Assembly (NCBI RefSeq): GCF_000220835.1
Contig: NZ_GL985606.1
Location: 1,809,861 to 1,873,860, forward strand
Origin: Actinomyces sp. oral taxon 448 str. F0400
Lineage (GTDB): Bacteria; Actinomycetota; Actinomycetes; Actinomycetales; Actinomycetaceae
Direction: 5' to 3'
DNA: 64,000 nt
Shown: piece by piece, positions 55,958 through 64,000 of the stretch
How positions within the stretch are numbered: position 1 is the first letter of the stretch
How the letters are laid out: each line of letters opens with the position of its first letter
Notes under the pieces: generated by a model
Seen by the model: the letters and a program-made list of their open reading frames with translations, nothing else
Database searches by the model: none
What the model was told of the DNA's origin: nothing
Translations under genes and position numbers: made by a program

Positions 55958-57822
55958 ACTGTGGATCCGGCGACCGCGTCGTGGGCCCCGCGCAGCACCG
56001 CGGCGCCGGGGATGACACCGCGGACGGGGCGAGCGACGTCATCGAGCAGGACCATGCGGATCCGCCCGGCGCGCACCTTCTTGTCCGAGCGCATGATGCC
56101 CGCCATCTCTTCGAAGCGGCCGACCCCCTCCGGAAAGGCGATGGGCAGACCGGCGGCAGCGAAGGCCTCGCGGTGCAGGGCCGTCACATCGGCGTTCGCG
56201 CGTCCGAGACGATGGGCGACCTCGGCCGCGAAGACGCAGCCGACGGCGACCGCTTCGCCATGCCGCCACCGGTAGCCGGTGGCCGTCTCCACGGCGTGAG
56301 CGTAGGTGTGACCATAGTTGAGGATCTCGCGCGAGCCGGACTCGACCGGATCCTCTCCCACGACGGCGGCCTTGACGGCCACAGAACGGGCGACGAGCTC
56401 AGTGAGCACCGGCGAGTCCCACCGGACGACGTCGGCCGGGTCGGCCAAAACGCGGTCGAGGATGACCGGGTCGGCGATGAACCCGCACTTGATGACCTCG
56501 CCCAGCCCGGCCCGCAGCTCGTCGGCCGGCAGCGTTCCCAGCGCCATCAGATCGCACACGACGCCTCGCGGCGAATAGAAGGCGCCGACCAGATTCTTGC
56601 CCATCGGAGTGTCGATGCCGGTCTTGCCGCCGACGGCCGCGTCGACCATGGCCAGCAGCGTGGTGGGAACATGGACGAGGGCGACGCCCCGCAACCACGT
56701 GGCCGCCGCGAAGCCGGCGAGGTCGGTCGTCGCGCCCCCGCCCACGGCGACAACGCAGCCGTCGCGCCCCATGCGCATCCGGCCCAGCCGCTCCCAGAGC
56801 GTCTCCAGTACAGCGCTGGTCTTGGACCTCTCCCCGCCGGGGACGAGGATCCGCTCAACCCTCAGCCCCGCGTCGCGCAACCCCTCCTCGTACCTGTCGG
56901 CGAACTCCACCAGTTCACGGGCGTGGACGAGCGCCACTCCCCCGGCCCCGCCGCCGGGCGCCTCGATGACGGCGCGAACCGCCTCCGCAGCGAGGTCATG
57001 CCCGACGACGACCTCGTAGGGCCGCGCGGCGTTCACCCGCAGGCGCAGACGCCCGTCGGCCCCCGGCCGCAGGCGTTGGGAGGAGGGCTCGAGGGCGCTG
57101 GAACCGGTCGGGTCGGCCGGGGTCGGACGCCTCCGGGGGGGCGGGGCGGGCTCGCCCAGATGGGACAGCGCTCGTGCCGTGCCGGACGCCTCCACGCCCA
57201 GCCCCACGAGGATGAGCGCCGCCACCTGCTGAGGCGTCAGGCCGTCGGTGGGAACGGCGAGTGTGGCCACCCCGGTGTACAGCGGGGTGCGCTGGGCGTG
57301 GAGGGCCTCCATCCGTGTCAGGACGGTGCCGAGCTCGTCCGGCGGGACCGTCCGCGTCGGCTGGCGGGCAGTGCGCAGCGCGCTCTGCGCGGCGTCGGAG
57401 TCCGCGTCCGGGGCGATGAGCGGGCGTCCCCTTCCGTCGCCCACGTGCGCGGCGGCTGTCTCGGGCGAGGCCACTAGGTGAACCACAGTGCGGCCCTCCA
57501 GCAGGGATCGGTTCTCCTCGCGCAGGACGGCGCCTCCGCCCAGAGCCACGACGCCCTGCGCTGGCGTCGGGGAGTCCAGCACCGCGCGCAACGCCCGCGC
57601 CTCCCGCGCGCGGAACCCCTCCTCGCCTTCTCGAGCGAAGATCTCCGGGATCGTCAGGCGCGCCCGTCGGCGGATCTCGGCATCGGTGTCGGTGACCTGC
57701 ACGCCGAGGGCGGTGGCGAGCAGACGCGCCACCGTGGTCTTGCCCGCGCCCGGCAGCCCCACCAGAACCAGGGGCAGAAGCGCCTGATCGAGCGTGACGC
57801 GAGGGCCGGGGCGACGGATCAT
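55954..57822 (-). CDS. aroKB: Fused shikimate kinase / 3-dehydroquinate synthase (AroK-AroB)
   Basis: 622 aa. Residues about 15-190 are an intact shikimate kinase (GLPGAGKTTVARLLA, DTDAEIRRR, FRAREARALRAV, VALGGGAVL, GRPLI, RTPLYTGVA). A Pro-rich linker of about 55 residues follows, then 3-dehydroquinate synthase from about 260 (YEVVVGHDL, VPGGERSKT, VAVGGGATTDLAGF, PTTLLAMVDAAVGGKTGID, GLGEVIKCGFI, NYGHTYAHAVE and HGEAVAVG zinc ligands, MRSDKKVR). The two activities are steps 2 and 5 of the shikimate pathway. Start ATG at 57822 shares a base with the aroC stop; a GTG at 57840 is an alternative. Confidence 0.95.
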   Translation of the reverse strand: MIRRPGPRVTLDQALLPLVLVGLPGAGKTTVARLLATALGVQVTDTDAEIRRRARLTIPEIFAREGEEGFRAREARALRAVLDSPTPAQGVVALGGGAVLREENRSLLEGRTVVHLVASPETAAAHVGDGRGRPLIAPDADSDAAQSALRTARQPTRTVPPDELGTVLTRMEALHAQRTPLYTGVATLAVPTDGLTPQQVAALILVGLGVEASGTARALSHLGEPAPPPRRRPTPADPTGSSALEPSSQRLRPGADGRLRLRVNAARPYEVVVGHDLAAEAVRAVIEAPGGGAGGVALVHARELVEFADRYEEGLRDAGLRVERILVPGGERSKTSAVLETLWERLGRMRMGRDGCVVAVGGGATTDLAGFAAATWLRGVALVHVPTTLLAMVDAAVGGKTGIDTPMGKNLVGAFYSPRGVVCDLMALGTLPADELRAGLGEVIKCGFIADPVILDRVLADPADVVRWDSPVLTELVARSVAVKAAVVGEDPVESGSREILNYGHTYAHAVETATGYRWRHGEAVAVGCVFAAEVAHRLGRANADVTALHREAFAAAGLPIAFPEGVGRFEEMAGIMRSDKKVRAGRIRMVLLDDVARPVRGVIPGAAVLRGAHDAVAGSTV

Positions 57823-59054
57823 CACTCGTCCCCCCGCCACCGGGTGCGCTCGGCGAGACGGGTCAGGTAGCCCCTGAGATTGCGTCTGGCCTCGGCGAGG
57901 CTGTCCCCGCCGGTTTTGTCCAGCAGCGCATCCGCCAGGACGAGCGCGACCATGGCCTCGGCGATGACGGCTCCGGGCACGACGGCCGTGGTGTCGGAGC
58001 GCTGGTGCAACCCGGTGGCCCGCTCGCCGGTCGCCGTGTCCACGGTGCGCAGCGCCCGGGGAACGGTGGAGATCGGCTTGTAGGCGGCGCGCACGCGGAT
58101 CGGACTGCCGTTGGACATCCCGCCCTCGATGCCGCCGGCGCGATTCGAGGCGCGGGTGACGGTCCCCGAGACGAGAGCCGTGATCTCGTCGTGGGACCGG
58201 CTGCCGCGACGCGCGGCCAGGGCGAAGCCGTCCCCGATCTCAACCCCCTTGACGGCCTGGATGCCCATGAGCGCGCCCGCCAGACGGGCATCGAGACGCC
58301 GGTCCGCCTCAGCATGGGTCCCCAGTCCGATGGGCACCCCGAAGGCGATGACCTCGACCGTACCGCCCAGAGTGTCGCCGTCCCTCCTGGCGGCGTCGAT
58401 CTCGGCAACCATGGCGGCCGACACGGTCGGGTCGGTGCACCGCACGGGGTCGGCGCTCAAACGCTCCTCGTCGTCGGGCCCGGGGCGACGCGCATCATCG
58501 GGCAGCTCCACGGCCCCGATTCGTACGACATGGCTGGTCAGGCGAGTCCCCGCCACCTGCCGGAGGACCGCGGCGGCCACCGCGCCGAGCGCGACCCGAG
58601 CGGCGGTCTCGCGAGCCGAGGCCCGTTCGAGCACCGGCCTGATGTCCGGCAGGTCGTACTTGAGGACCCCGGCCAGATCCGCATGGCCGGGACGCGGCCG
58701 GGTCAACGGCCGGTTTCGGGCGATCTCCCGCTCATCTCCGGTTCCGGCGTCGACGGCGAGCGCCGCGGGGTCGACGGGGTCGGCGCTCATAACGGTGGAC
58801 CACTTGGGCCACTCGGAATTGCCGATCTGCACGACGATGGGGCCGCCGATGGTGCGTCCGTGCCGGATGCCGCCGAGCACGGTCAGGCGGTCCTGCTCGA
58901 AGGCCTGCCGGGCCCCCCGGCCGTGGCCGAGGCGCCGTCGGGCCAACGCCCGAGCGATCTGTCCGCTCGTGATCTCGACTCCCGCGGGAACGCCCTCGAT
59001 CAGGGCGGTCAGGGCCTCGCCGTGGGACTCGCCGGCGGTCATCCATCGAAGCAT
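57822..59054 (-). CDS. aroC: Chorismate synthase
   Basis: 410 aa. Last step of the shikimate pathway, FMN-dependent. Signatures: [21 protein letters not shown] at the start, [58 protein letters not shown] and [21 protein letters not shown] (FMN-binding). The ATG at 59054 is the family start; ATGs at 59066 and upstream lack support. It lies between aroE and the aroK-aroB fusion. Confidence 0.96.
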   Translation of the reverse strand: MLRWMTAGESHGEALTALIEGVPAGVEITSGQIARALARRRLGHGRGARQAFEQDRLTVLGGIRHGRTIGGPIVVQIGNSEWPKWSTVMSADPVDPAALAVDAGTGDEREIARNRPLTRPRPGHADLAGVLKYDLPDIRPVLERASARETAARVALGAVAAAVLRQVAGTRLTSHVVRIGAVELPDDARRPGPDDEERLSADPVRCTDPTVSAAMVAEIDAARRDGDTLGGTVEVIAFGVPIGLGTHAEADRRLDARLAGALMGIQAVKGVEIGDGFALAARRGSRSHDEITALVSGTVTRASNRAGGIEGGMSNGSPIRVRAAYKPISTVPRALRTVDTATGERATGLHQRSDTTAVVPGAVIAEAMVALVLADALLDKTGGDSLAEARRNLRGYLTRLAERTRWRGDE

Positions 59055-59126
59055 GAGGCTGATCATCCCACATTCGTCCGCCTCCACGGCATCGGCGCCG
59101 GCGGGGCGCGGATGCGGGAGGCGCTC

Positions 59127-60080
59127 TCAGCGGGCGGCGAGCGCCTCGTGAAGGGCCCGGCGCATCGGGGCCGTCGGAGGGGTCCGCCCGGTCATGAGAG
59201 TCACCTGCGGGACGGCCTGGTGGAGCAGCATGAGCCAGCCGGGCGCGGTCGCTCCCCCCGCGCCGCTCCACGCCGAGGCGAGCGGAGTGGGCCATGGGGC
59301 GTAGACGACATCGAGCATGACGGCTCCAGGGGCCGGCCCCCCCGAGTGCTCCAAGGCGGTCGCGAGCGGCCCGGCGAGTGTGTCGGCGGCGCGCGCGGGC
59401 AGTGTGGAGATGACCAGGTCGGAGCGAACGAGCGACTCGGCCACAGCGGTGTCGGAGGAGGCCTGGCCCGGTCGCCAGGTCAGGGTGGCGACCTCTAGGC
59501 CCATGCGATGCGCGGCCGTGGCGGCGCGACCGGGGCCCGCATGCCGGCGTGCGGCCACGGTCAGATCGGTGACGCCGAGCTCGCTCAGCGCGGCCAGGGC
59601 GGAGCAGGCGGTGGCCCCCGAGCCCAGCACGACGGCGCTCCTCCCACTCGGCGGGGCCTGACCGGGACGGGCCGGTGGCACCGCCGTCTCGCGCAGGGCG
59701 CCGACGATCCCGGCCACATCGGTGTTGAAGCCCGTCAGCAGGGCGGGACCCGTCCCCGAACGCTGCGCCACAACGGTGTTGACCACGCCGACGACGGCCG
59801 CCAGGGGGTCGACGACGTCGAGCATCGGCAGCAGGGCCCGCTTATGCGGCATGGTCACGCTCAGCCCGGCCCATACCGCCTCCCGCTCGGCTGGGGAGGA
59901 TACCTCAGTGAGAATCCCCTCGAGCTGCGAGGGCTCCACCGGCATGGTCCCGTAGGTCCAATCCTCCAGGCCCAGACCGCGGTAGGCGGCCCGATGCAGG
60001 ACCGGGGACAGGGAATGCGCGACCGGCCAGCCGATGACGGCGGCCCGATGCCCGCGCTCTGGAGGGCCGACAGCACTCAC
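59127..60080 (-). CDS. aroE: Shikimate dehydrogenase
   Basis: 317 aa. Reduces 3-dehydroshikimate with NADPH. The substrate domain has AAVIGWPVAHSLSPVLHRAAY (the S-L-S-P shikimate site), GLSVTMPHKRALLPM (catalytic Lys in PHK) and GVVNTVV; the nucleotide domain has AVVLGSGATACSALAALSELG and the NADP-site segment VAARRHAG; the LTGFNTDVAG stretch contributes the Asp of the catalytic pair. GTG start at 60080 overlaps the mltG stop by 4 bp. Confidence 0.95.
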   Translation of the reverse strand: MSAVGPPERGHRAAVIGWPVAHSLSPVLHRAAYRGLGLEDWTYGTMPVEPSQLEGILTEVSSPAEREAVWAGLSVTMPHKRALLPMLDVVDPLAAVVGVVNTVVAQRSGTGPALLTGFNTDVAGIVGALRETAVPPARPGQAPPSGRSAVVLGSGATACSALAALSELGVTDLTVAARRHAGPGRAATAAHRMGLEVATLTWRPGQASSDTAVAESLVRSDLVISTLPARAADTLAGPLATALEHSGGPAPGAVMLDVVYAPWPTPLASAWSGAGGATAPGWLMLLHQAVPQVTLMTGRTPPTAPMRRALHEALAAR

Positions 60081-61327
60081 TGCCCGTCGCCCGCGCCAGC
60101 GCTCGGAGTGGCCGAGCCCGTGGCCCCACTGCCGTTGCCGCCATCGCAGACCCCCGGGTTCTGGTTGCAGTACTCGGTGAGCTTCTTGGTGTTCTCGTCC
60201 TGCTCGGCCTGAGTCGTGGCGAAGAGCGTTTCCCCCGTCTGAAGGTTGACGGTGACGAAGTAGAGCCAGTCCCCCTCGGCGGGCTTCATAACCGCGGAGA
60301 TCGCCGCCGAGCCCGGACTCCCGATCGGGCTGGGGGGCAGCCCGGGATGGGCGTAGGTGTTGTACTTGTTGCTCCCATCGGCTATCTCCTCCTTGGAGGG
60401 GATGCCGCCTGTGCGGTTCAGGCCGTACAGGACTGTGGAGTCCATCTCCAGCTTGCCTTGAGTCTGCGCATCGGTGTTCGTCAACCGATTCTCGATGACT
60501 CGGGCGATCTGCGTGTAGTACTGCGGGTTGCCCTCGCGCTCCACGATGGATGCCTTAGTCAGCACGCTTTCGTAGTCGGCGTCGTTCACACCCAGTTTGG
60601 CCAGGTTGCCGCGCGTGGTGGACACCATCGAGGTGACGATGTCGGTCGCCGAGGAGCCGTCAGCGACGTCGTAGACGCCCGGTGCGAGCCATCCCTCGAC
60701 GTTGCCGCCCGCGACGGCCGGCAGTCCGATCGCGTCGGTGGCGCCAAAGGCCTCCTCCACCTCGGTGTCGGTGTAGTGGCCCACGCTCATCAGGCGGTCC
60801 TTGACCTGAGTCTTCGTGGCGCCTTCGGGGATCGTCAGGGTGTGGTCGGACCTGGAGGCCGGATCCAGCAGCATGGCGACAGCGTTGGCCGCCGACATAT
60901 GGGACCGCAAGGTGTAGGTGCCCGGCTGAATATTGCTGGCGTTGGCGTTGTCGGCATAGGCGTTCGCGAAGGCCCCGGCGGTCGCCACCACGTCGGCGTC
61001 CACGAGGACCTTGGCGATGTCGTTGCCCGTGGCGCCGTCGGGGATGGTGACGATGACTTCACCCTCGCCCGCGCCCGAGTAGTCGGAGGGGGAGGCACCG
61101 ATGCTGCTCAACCCGGAGTAGTTGTAGGCCTTGTAGCCGATTCCGCCCACGGCCGCCAGAACCACCACCAGGATGAGCGCCGTGATCAGGCGGCGCTTGC
61201 GCTTCCTGCGGCGACGGGCGCGTTCCTCCCGGCGGCGGGCGCGCTCCGCGTCCAGGCGGCGTCCGGTGGTCCGCCTGGTCTCACGCGGTTCGATCCCCAG
61301 CTGGGTGAAGAAATCGTCCTGACTCAC
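60077..61327 (-). CDS. mltG: Endolytic murein transglycosylase MltG
   Basis: 416 aa. Cleaves nascent glycan strands at the membrane. A basic cytosolic tail of about 45 residues (RRREERARRRRKRKRR) precedes one membrane helix (LITALILVVVLAAVGGIGY); outside are a LysM-like region and the YceG domain with the catalytic Glu in KASIVEREG, then ENRLTNTDAQTQGKLEMDSTVLYGL and YNTYAHPGLPPSPIGSPG. The C-terminus is a Gly/Ser/Thr-rich tail after a Cys pair. GTG start at 61327. Confidence 0.95.
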   Translation of the reverse strand: MSQDDFFTQLGIEPRETRRTTGRRLDAERARRREERARRRRKRKRRLITALILVVVLAAVGGIGYKAYNYSGLSSIGASPSDYSGAGEGEVIVTIPDGATGNDIAKVLVDADVVATAGAFANAYADNANASNIQPGTYTLRSHMSAANAVAMLLDPASRSDHTLTIPEGATKTQVKDRLMSVGHYTDTEVEEAFGATDAIGLPAVAGGNVEGWLAPGVYDVADGSSATDIVTSMVSTTRGNLAKLGVNDADYESVLTKASIVEREGNPQYYTQIARVIENRLTNTDAQTQGKLEMDSTVLYGLNRTGGIPSKEEIADGSNKYNTYAHPGLPPSPIGSPGSAAISAVMKPAEGDWLYFVTVNLQTGETLFATTQAEQDENTKKLTEYCNQNPGVCDGGNGSGATGSATPSAGAGDGQ

Positions 61328-61337
61328 TATCGGTCTC

Positions 61338-61808
61338 TCAGCCTCTCCGGGTCGGGGGGACGAGCTCGCCCGCCGGGGCGTTCGTCGTTCGCTCTGTCTC
61401 AAGGGCCTGGTCGAGGATAACCACGGCGGCCGCCTGATCGACGACCTGCCGGAAAGTCGCCTCCGTCCGTCCGGACGCGTGAAGCTCGCGGTGAGCGGTC
61501 ACGGTGGACAGCCGTTCATCGACCAGGCGCACGGGAACCGGCGTGATGAGCTGGGCCAGCCCACGCGCCCATCGACGGGCATCCCTGGTCGAGACCGACG
61601 ACCCGCCGCTCATGCGACGCGGCAGACCGACAACGACCTGCGCGGCATCATACTCCTCGACGAGATCAGCGGCCTGATCGAGGTCAGCCCCGTAACGATC
61701 GCGGCGAAGCGTGGCCAGCGGCACGGAGAGGATGGCCTCGGCGTCGCAACGGGCAACGCCCACCCGCACCGTGCCGACGTCGAAAGCCAGCCGGACACCC
61801 GGACGCAC
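61338..61808 (-). CDS. ruvX: Holliday junction resolvase-like RuvX (YqgF)
   Basis: 156 aa. RNase H-fold nuclease linked to pre-16S rRNA 5' processing and DNA repair. Motifs: RLAFDVGTVRVGVARCD (first catalytic Asp), VVVGLPRRMSGGSS, VRLVDERLSTVTAHREL (Glu) and VVDQAAAVVILDQAL (last Asp). The GTG at 61808 is favoured because GGGAGG lies 4-5 nt before it; a TTG at 61826 overlapping the alaS stop is possible. Position between alaS and mltG is conserved in actinobacteria. Confidence 0.94.
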   Translation of the reverse strand: MRPGVRLAFDVGTVRVGVARCDAEAILSVPLATLRRDRYGADLDQAADLVEEYDAAQVVVGLPRRMSGGSSVSTRDARRWARGLAQLITPVPVRLVDERLSTVTAHRELHASGRTEATFRQVVDQAAAVVILDQALETERTTNAPAGELVPPTRRG

Positions 61809-61822
61809 GCTTCCTCCCGAAC

Positions 61823-64000
61823 TCAAGCGAGCTCGTCGGTGACCGCGGCTAGGGCGGCGTCGATCCTGCCCGCGTCCTGCCCGCCGCCCTGAGCGACATC
61901 ATCCTTGCCGCCGCCCCCGCCCCCGAGAACGGTCGCGGCCACGCGCACAAGCGCACCCGCTCTGGTCCCGGCGTCGCGGGCGGCGGCGTTGGTGGCGACG
62001 ACCACGAGGGGCCGGTCGCCCGCCGTACCGGCCACGGCCACGACGATCGGCTCGGAGTCGGGCAGGCGCCCGCGCACATCCAGGGCGAGGCCGCGCAGCG
62101 CATCTGCTGAACCGACGTCGCCCGCGTTCGCGGCTACGACGAGGTAGTCACCCGTGCGGGTGGCCGCGGCCGCGAGCTCCGTCGCATGCGAGGCCAGCGC
62201 CGCCTGCTGGGCGGCGGAGAGTCTCTTCTCCGTTTCCTTCAGCCGGCCCATGAGGGAGGCCACGCGCTCGGGCAGCTCCTCGGCCCGTCCGCCCACCAGA
62301 GCGGACAGCTGGGAGACCAGCGCGTGCTCCTTGTGCTGGAGCCGGTAGGCCGAGTCCGCCACGAGCGCATCGATGCGTCGCACACCTGAGCCGATGGATC
62401 CCTCGCCCAGCAGGGTGATCCGGCCGATGTGACCGGTGGAGGGCACGTGGGTGCCGCCGCACAGCTCCTTGTCGAAGTCGTCCCCAATGGTGACCACGCG
62501 CACCCGGCTGCCGTATTTCTCACCGAACAGGGCGATCGCACCGGACTGCCGCGCCTCCTCCAGCGACATCACCTCGGTGGTCACTGCGAGGTCATCGGCG
62601 ACCCTGTCGTTGACAAGGGATTCGATGTCGTCCATCTGAGTGCCGCTGACCGCCGAGGAGTGGCGGAAGTCGAAACGCAGGCGGGCCGGCGAATTCTCGG
62701 ACCCGGCTTGCGGAGCGTCGGGGGAGACCACCCGGCGCAGCCCGGCGTAGACCATGTGAGTGGAGGTGTGAGCGCGGGCGATGGCCAGGCGGCGTACGAC
62801 GTCGATCTGCGCATAGGCGCGCTCCCCCACCGCCGCCGTGCCCTCTGTGAGGGTCCCGCGGTGGACGGACAGCCCCTTGACGGGGGCCTGGACATCATGG
62901 ACCTCGATGACGCCGCCATCGGCCAGGCGGATGGTGCCGTGGTCGGCGAGCTGGCCGCCCATCTCAGCGTAGAAGGGGGTGCGGTCCAGGACGACCTCCA
63001 CCTCGGCGGGGGCGGTGGCCGCCGGCTCCGGGCGACCGTCGACGAGCAGGCCGGTGACAGTGGCGTCGGCCGCCGACTCGGTGTACCCCAGGAAGACCGA
63101 GGGGCCCCCCATGGACTTCTCGATCTCATGGAAGACGCGCACATCCGACAAGCCGGCCTTCTTGGTGCGCGCGTCCCTACGGGCGCGCTCCTTCTGCTGC
63201 TCCATGAGGGCGCGGAACTCGGCCTCGTCGACCTCGACCCCCTGTTCGGCGGCCATCTCCAGGGTCAGGTCGATGGGGAACCCGTACGTGTCGTGCAGGG
63301 CGAAAGCCCGGTCGCCGCCGAGCACCGGTCTGCCCGGGCGGCTCTTGGCGTCGGCGACCGCCGTGTCGAGAATGGCGGTGCCCGCGGCCAGGGTGCGTCT
63401 GAAGGCGTCCTCCTCTGCGTAGGCGACCTGGCGGATCGTCTCCCAGTTCGTCTCGAGTTCGGGGTACGAGGCCTTCATAGCGTCCTTCGACGCGGTGAGC
63501 AGGATCGGCAGAGCGGCCTCGTCCACGCCGAGCAGACGCATGGAGCGCACCGCTCGGCGAATGAGACGGCGCAGGACGTAGCCGCGTCCGTCGTTGCCCG
63601 GGCGCACTCCGTCCCCGATGAGCATGAGCGAGGAACGGACGTGATCGGCCACCACCCGCATGCGCACGTCGTCGAGGTGGGCCTGCCCGGCCGTCGGCCC
63701 CGCGGAGCCGCGCCCGTAGGACTTGCCGGACATCTCCTCGGCGGCGGCGATGACGGGGTAGACCTCGTCGATCTCGTACATATTGGGCTTGTCCTGCATG
63801 ACGAAGGCGAGGCGCTCCAAGCCGGCGCCGGTGTCGATCGCCGTGCGGTCGAGTTTGCCTACCAGTTCGAAGTCGTGGCCTCGGCCCTCGCCGCGGACGA
63901 ACTCGTCGAAGACGAGATTCCAGACCTCCAGAAAGCGGTCCCCCTGCGCATCGGTCGCGGGGCCGCCGTCGGGGCCGTAGTCGCTGCCGCGGTCGTAGTG
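61823..64000 (-). CDS. alaS: Alanyl-tRNA synthetase, 5' part outside window
   Basis: The last 725 residues of AlaS are present. The visible part begins in the aminoacylation core (HYDRGSDYGPDGGP, FLEVWNLVFDEFVRGEG, DRTAIDTGAGLERLAFVMQ, the metal and tRNA recognition region GNDGRGYVLRRLIRRAVR), continues with the beta-barrel and editing domain (AHTSTHMVYAGLRRVV and CGGTHVPSTGHIG, the zinc ligands) and ends with the C-Ala domain (GGGGGGKDDVAQGGGQDAG). It is the first gene of the run toward nusB. The N-terminus lies beyond the right edge. Confidence 0.96.
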   Translation of the reverse strand, partial: HYDRGSDYGPDGGPATDAQGDRFLEVWNLVFDEFVRGEGRGHDFELVGKLDRTAIDTGAGLERLAFVMQDKPNMYEIDEVYPVIAAAEEMSGKSYGRGSAGPTAGQAHLDDVRMRVVADHVRSSLMLIGDGVRPGNDGRGYVLRRLIRRAVRSMRLLGVDEAALPILLTASKDAMKASYPELETNWETIRQVAYAEEDAFRRTLAAGTAILDTAVADAKSRPGRPVLGGDRAFALHDTYGFPIDLTLEMAAEQGVEVDEAEFRALMEQQKERARRDARTKKAGLSDVRVFHEIEKSMGGPSVFLGYTESAADATVTGLLVDGRPEPAATAPAEVEVVLDRTPFYAEMGGQLADHGTIRLADGGVIEVHDVQAPVKGLSVHRGTLTEGTAAVGERAYAQIDVVRRLAIARAHTSTHMVYAGLRRVVSPDAPQAGSENSPARLRFDFRHSSAVSGTQMDDIESLVNDRVADDLAVTTEVMSLEEARQSGAIALFGEKYGSRVRVVTIGDDFDKELCGGTHVPSTGHIGRITLLGEGSIGSGVRRIDALVADSAYRLQHKEHALVSQLSALVGGRAEELPERVASLMGRLKETEKRLSAAQQAALASHATELAAAATRTGDYLVVAANAGDVGSADALRGLALDVRGRLPDSEPIVVAVAGTAGDRPLVVVATNAAARDAGTRAGALVRVAATVLGGGGGGKDDVAQGGGQDAGRIDAALAAVTDELA

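Overview
The window is a dense, high-GC actinobacterial chromosome segment, most likely from the Actinomyces/Schaalia group (Actinomycetaceae). The organism call is an inference from gene content: a single-chain type I fatty acid synthase with acyl-CoA carboxylase genes and a separate AcpS, the pafBC-tatAC group, an AroK-AroB fusion, the gene run alaS-ruvX-mltG-aroE-aroC-aroKB-efp-nusB followed by pyrRBC-carAB-pyrF-gmk-rpoZ-coaBC-metK-priA-fmt-rsmB-rpe, and many GTG/TTG starts with 4-bp GTGA/ATGA overlaps. No tRNA, rRNA, CRISPR array, transposase or phage gene was seen.

Layout. 1-2.9 kb (minus): pafB-pafC-tatA-tatC, with tatC cut by the window edge. 3-7 kb (plus): an unrecognised 470-aa protein, a DUF3866 protein and hisE-hisG. 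7-9.3 kb: a DHA2-type drug exporter divergent from a MerR regulator, with a clear promoter overlaid by a large inverted repeat. 9.4-11.7 kb (minus): an FMN riboswitch followed by a permease and a lipoprotein (RibX/RibY-type riboflavin importer, no ATPase gene nearby). 11.7-15.4 kb (minus): putP and the PTS-dependent dihydroxyacetone kinase dhaKLM. 15.4-29.2 kb (minus): acpS, the roughly 3,190-residue FAS-I, and the acyl-CoA carboxylase beta and alpha (biotin carboxylase-BCCP) subunits, a nearly complete fatty-acid-building unit. 29.6-33.9 kb (minus): an MBL-fold hydrolase, rpe, rsmB, fmt. 34.2-36.9 kb (plus): an AGAT/StrB1-type amidinotransferase and an MHS-family transporter, placed on the opposite strand between fmt and priA, which are normally neighbours. 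37-44.4 kb (minus): priA (helicase-dead type), metK, a cyclopropane-fatty-acid synthase family gene, coaBC, rpoZ, gmk. 44.4-52.9 kb (minus): the full pyrimidine operon pyrR-pyrB-pyrC-carA-carB-pyrF, with a PyrR-binding RNA element folded over the pyrR Shine-Dalgarno. 53-64 kb (minus): a small membrane protein, nusB, efp, a degenerate shikimate kinase paralogue, the aroK-aroB fusion, aroC, aroE, mltG, ruvX and the 3' three quarters of alaS.

Regulation visible in the sequence: one FMN riboswitch, one PyrR RNA element, one probable repressor operator, a tandem 10-bp repeat upstream of the fatty-acid operon, several stem-loops at convergent gene ends, and a set of genes in which a TANNNT -10 hexamer ends exactly 6 or 7 nt before the start codon, which predicts leaderless mRNAs. 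The points I find most interesting are the riboswitch-defined riboflavin importer, the amidinotransferase/MHS cassette, the inactive-looking AroK paralogue translationally coupled to a working AroK-AroB fusion, and the leaderless promoter set. Nothing here is a clearly new multi-gene system; most of the window is core metabolism.
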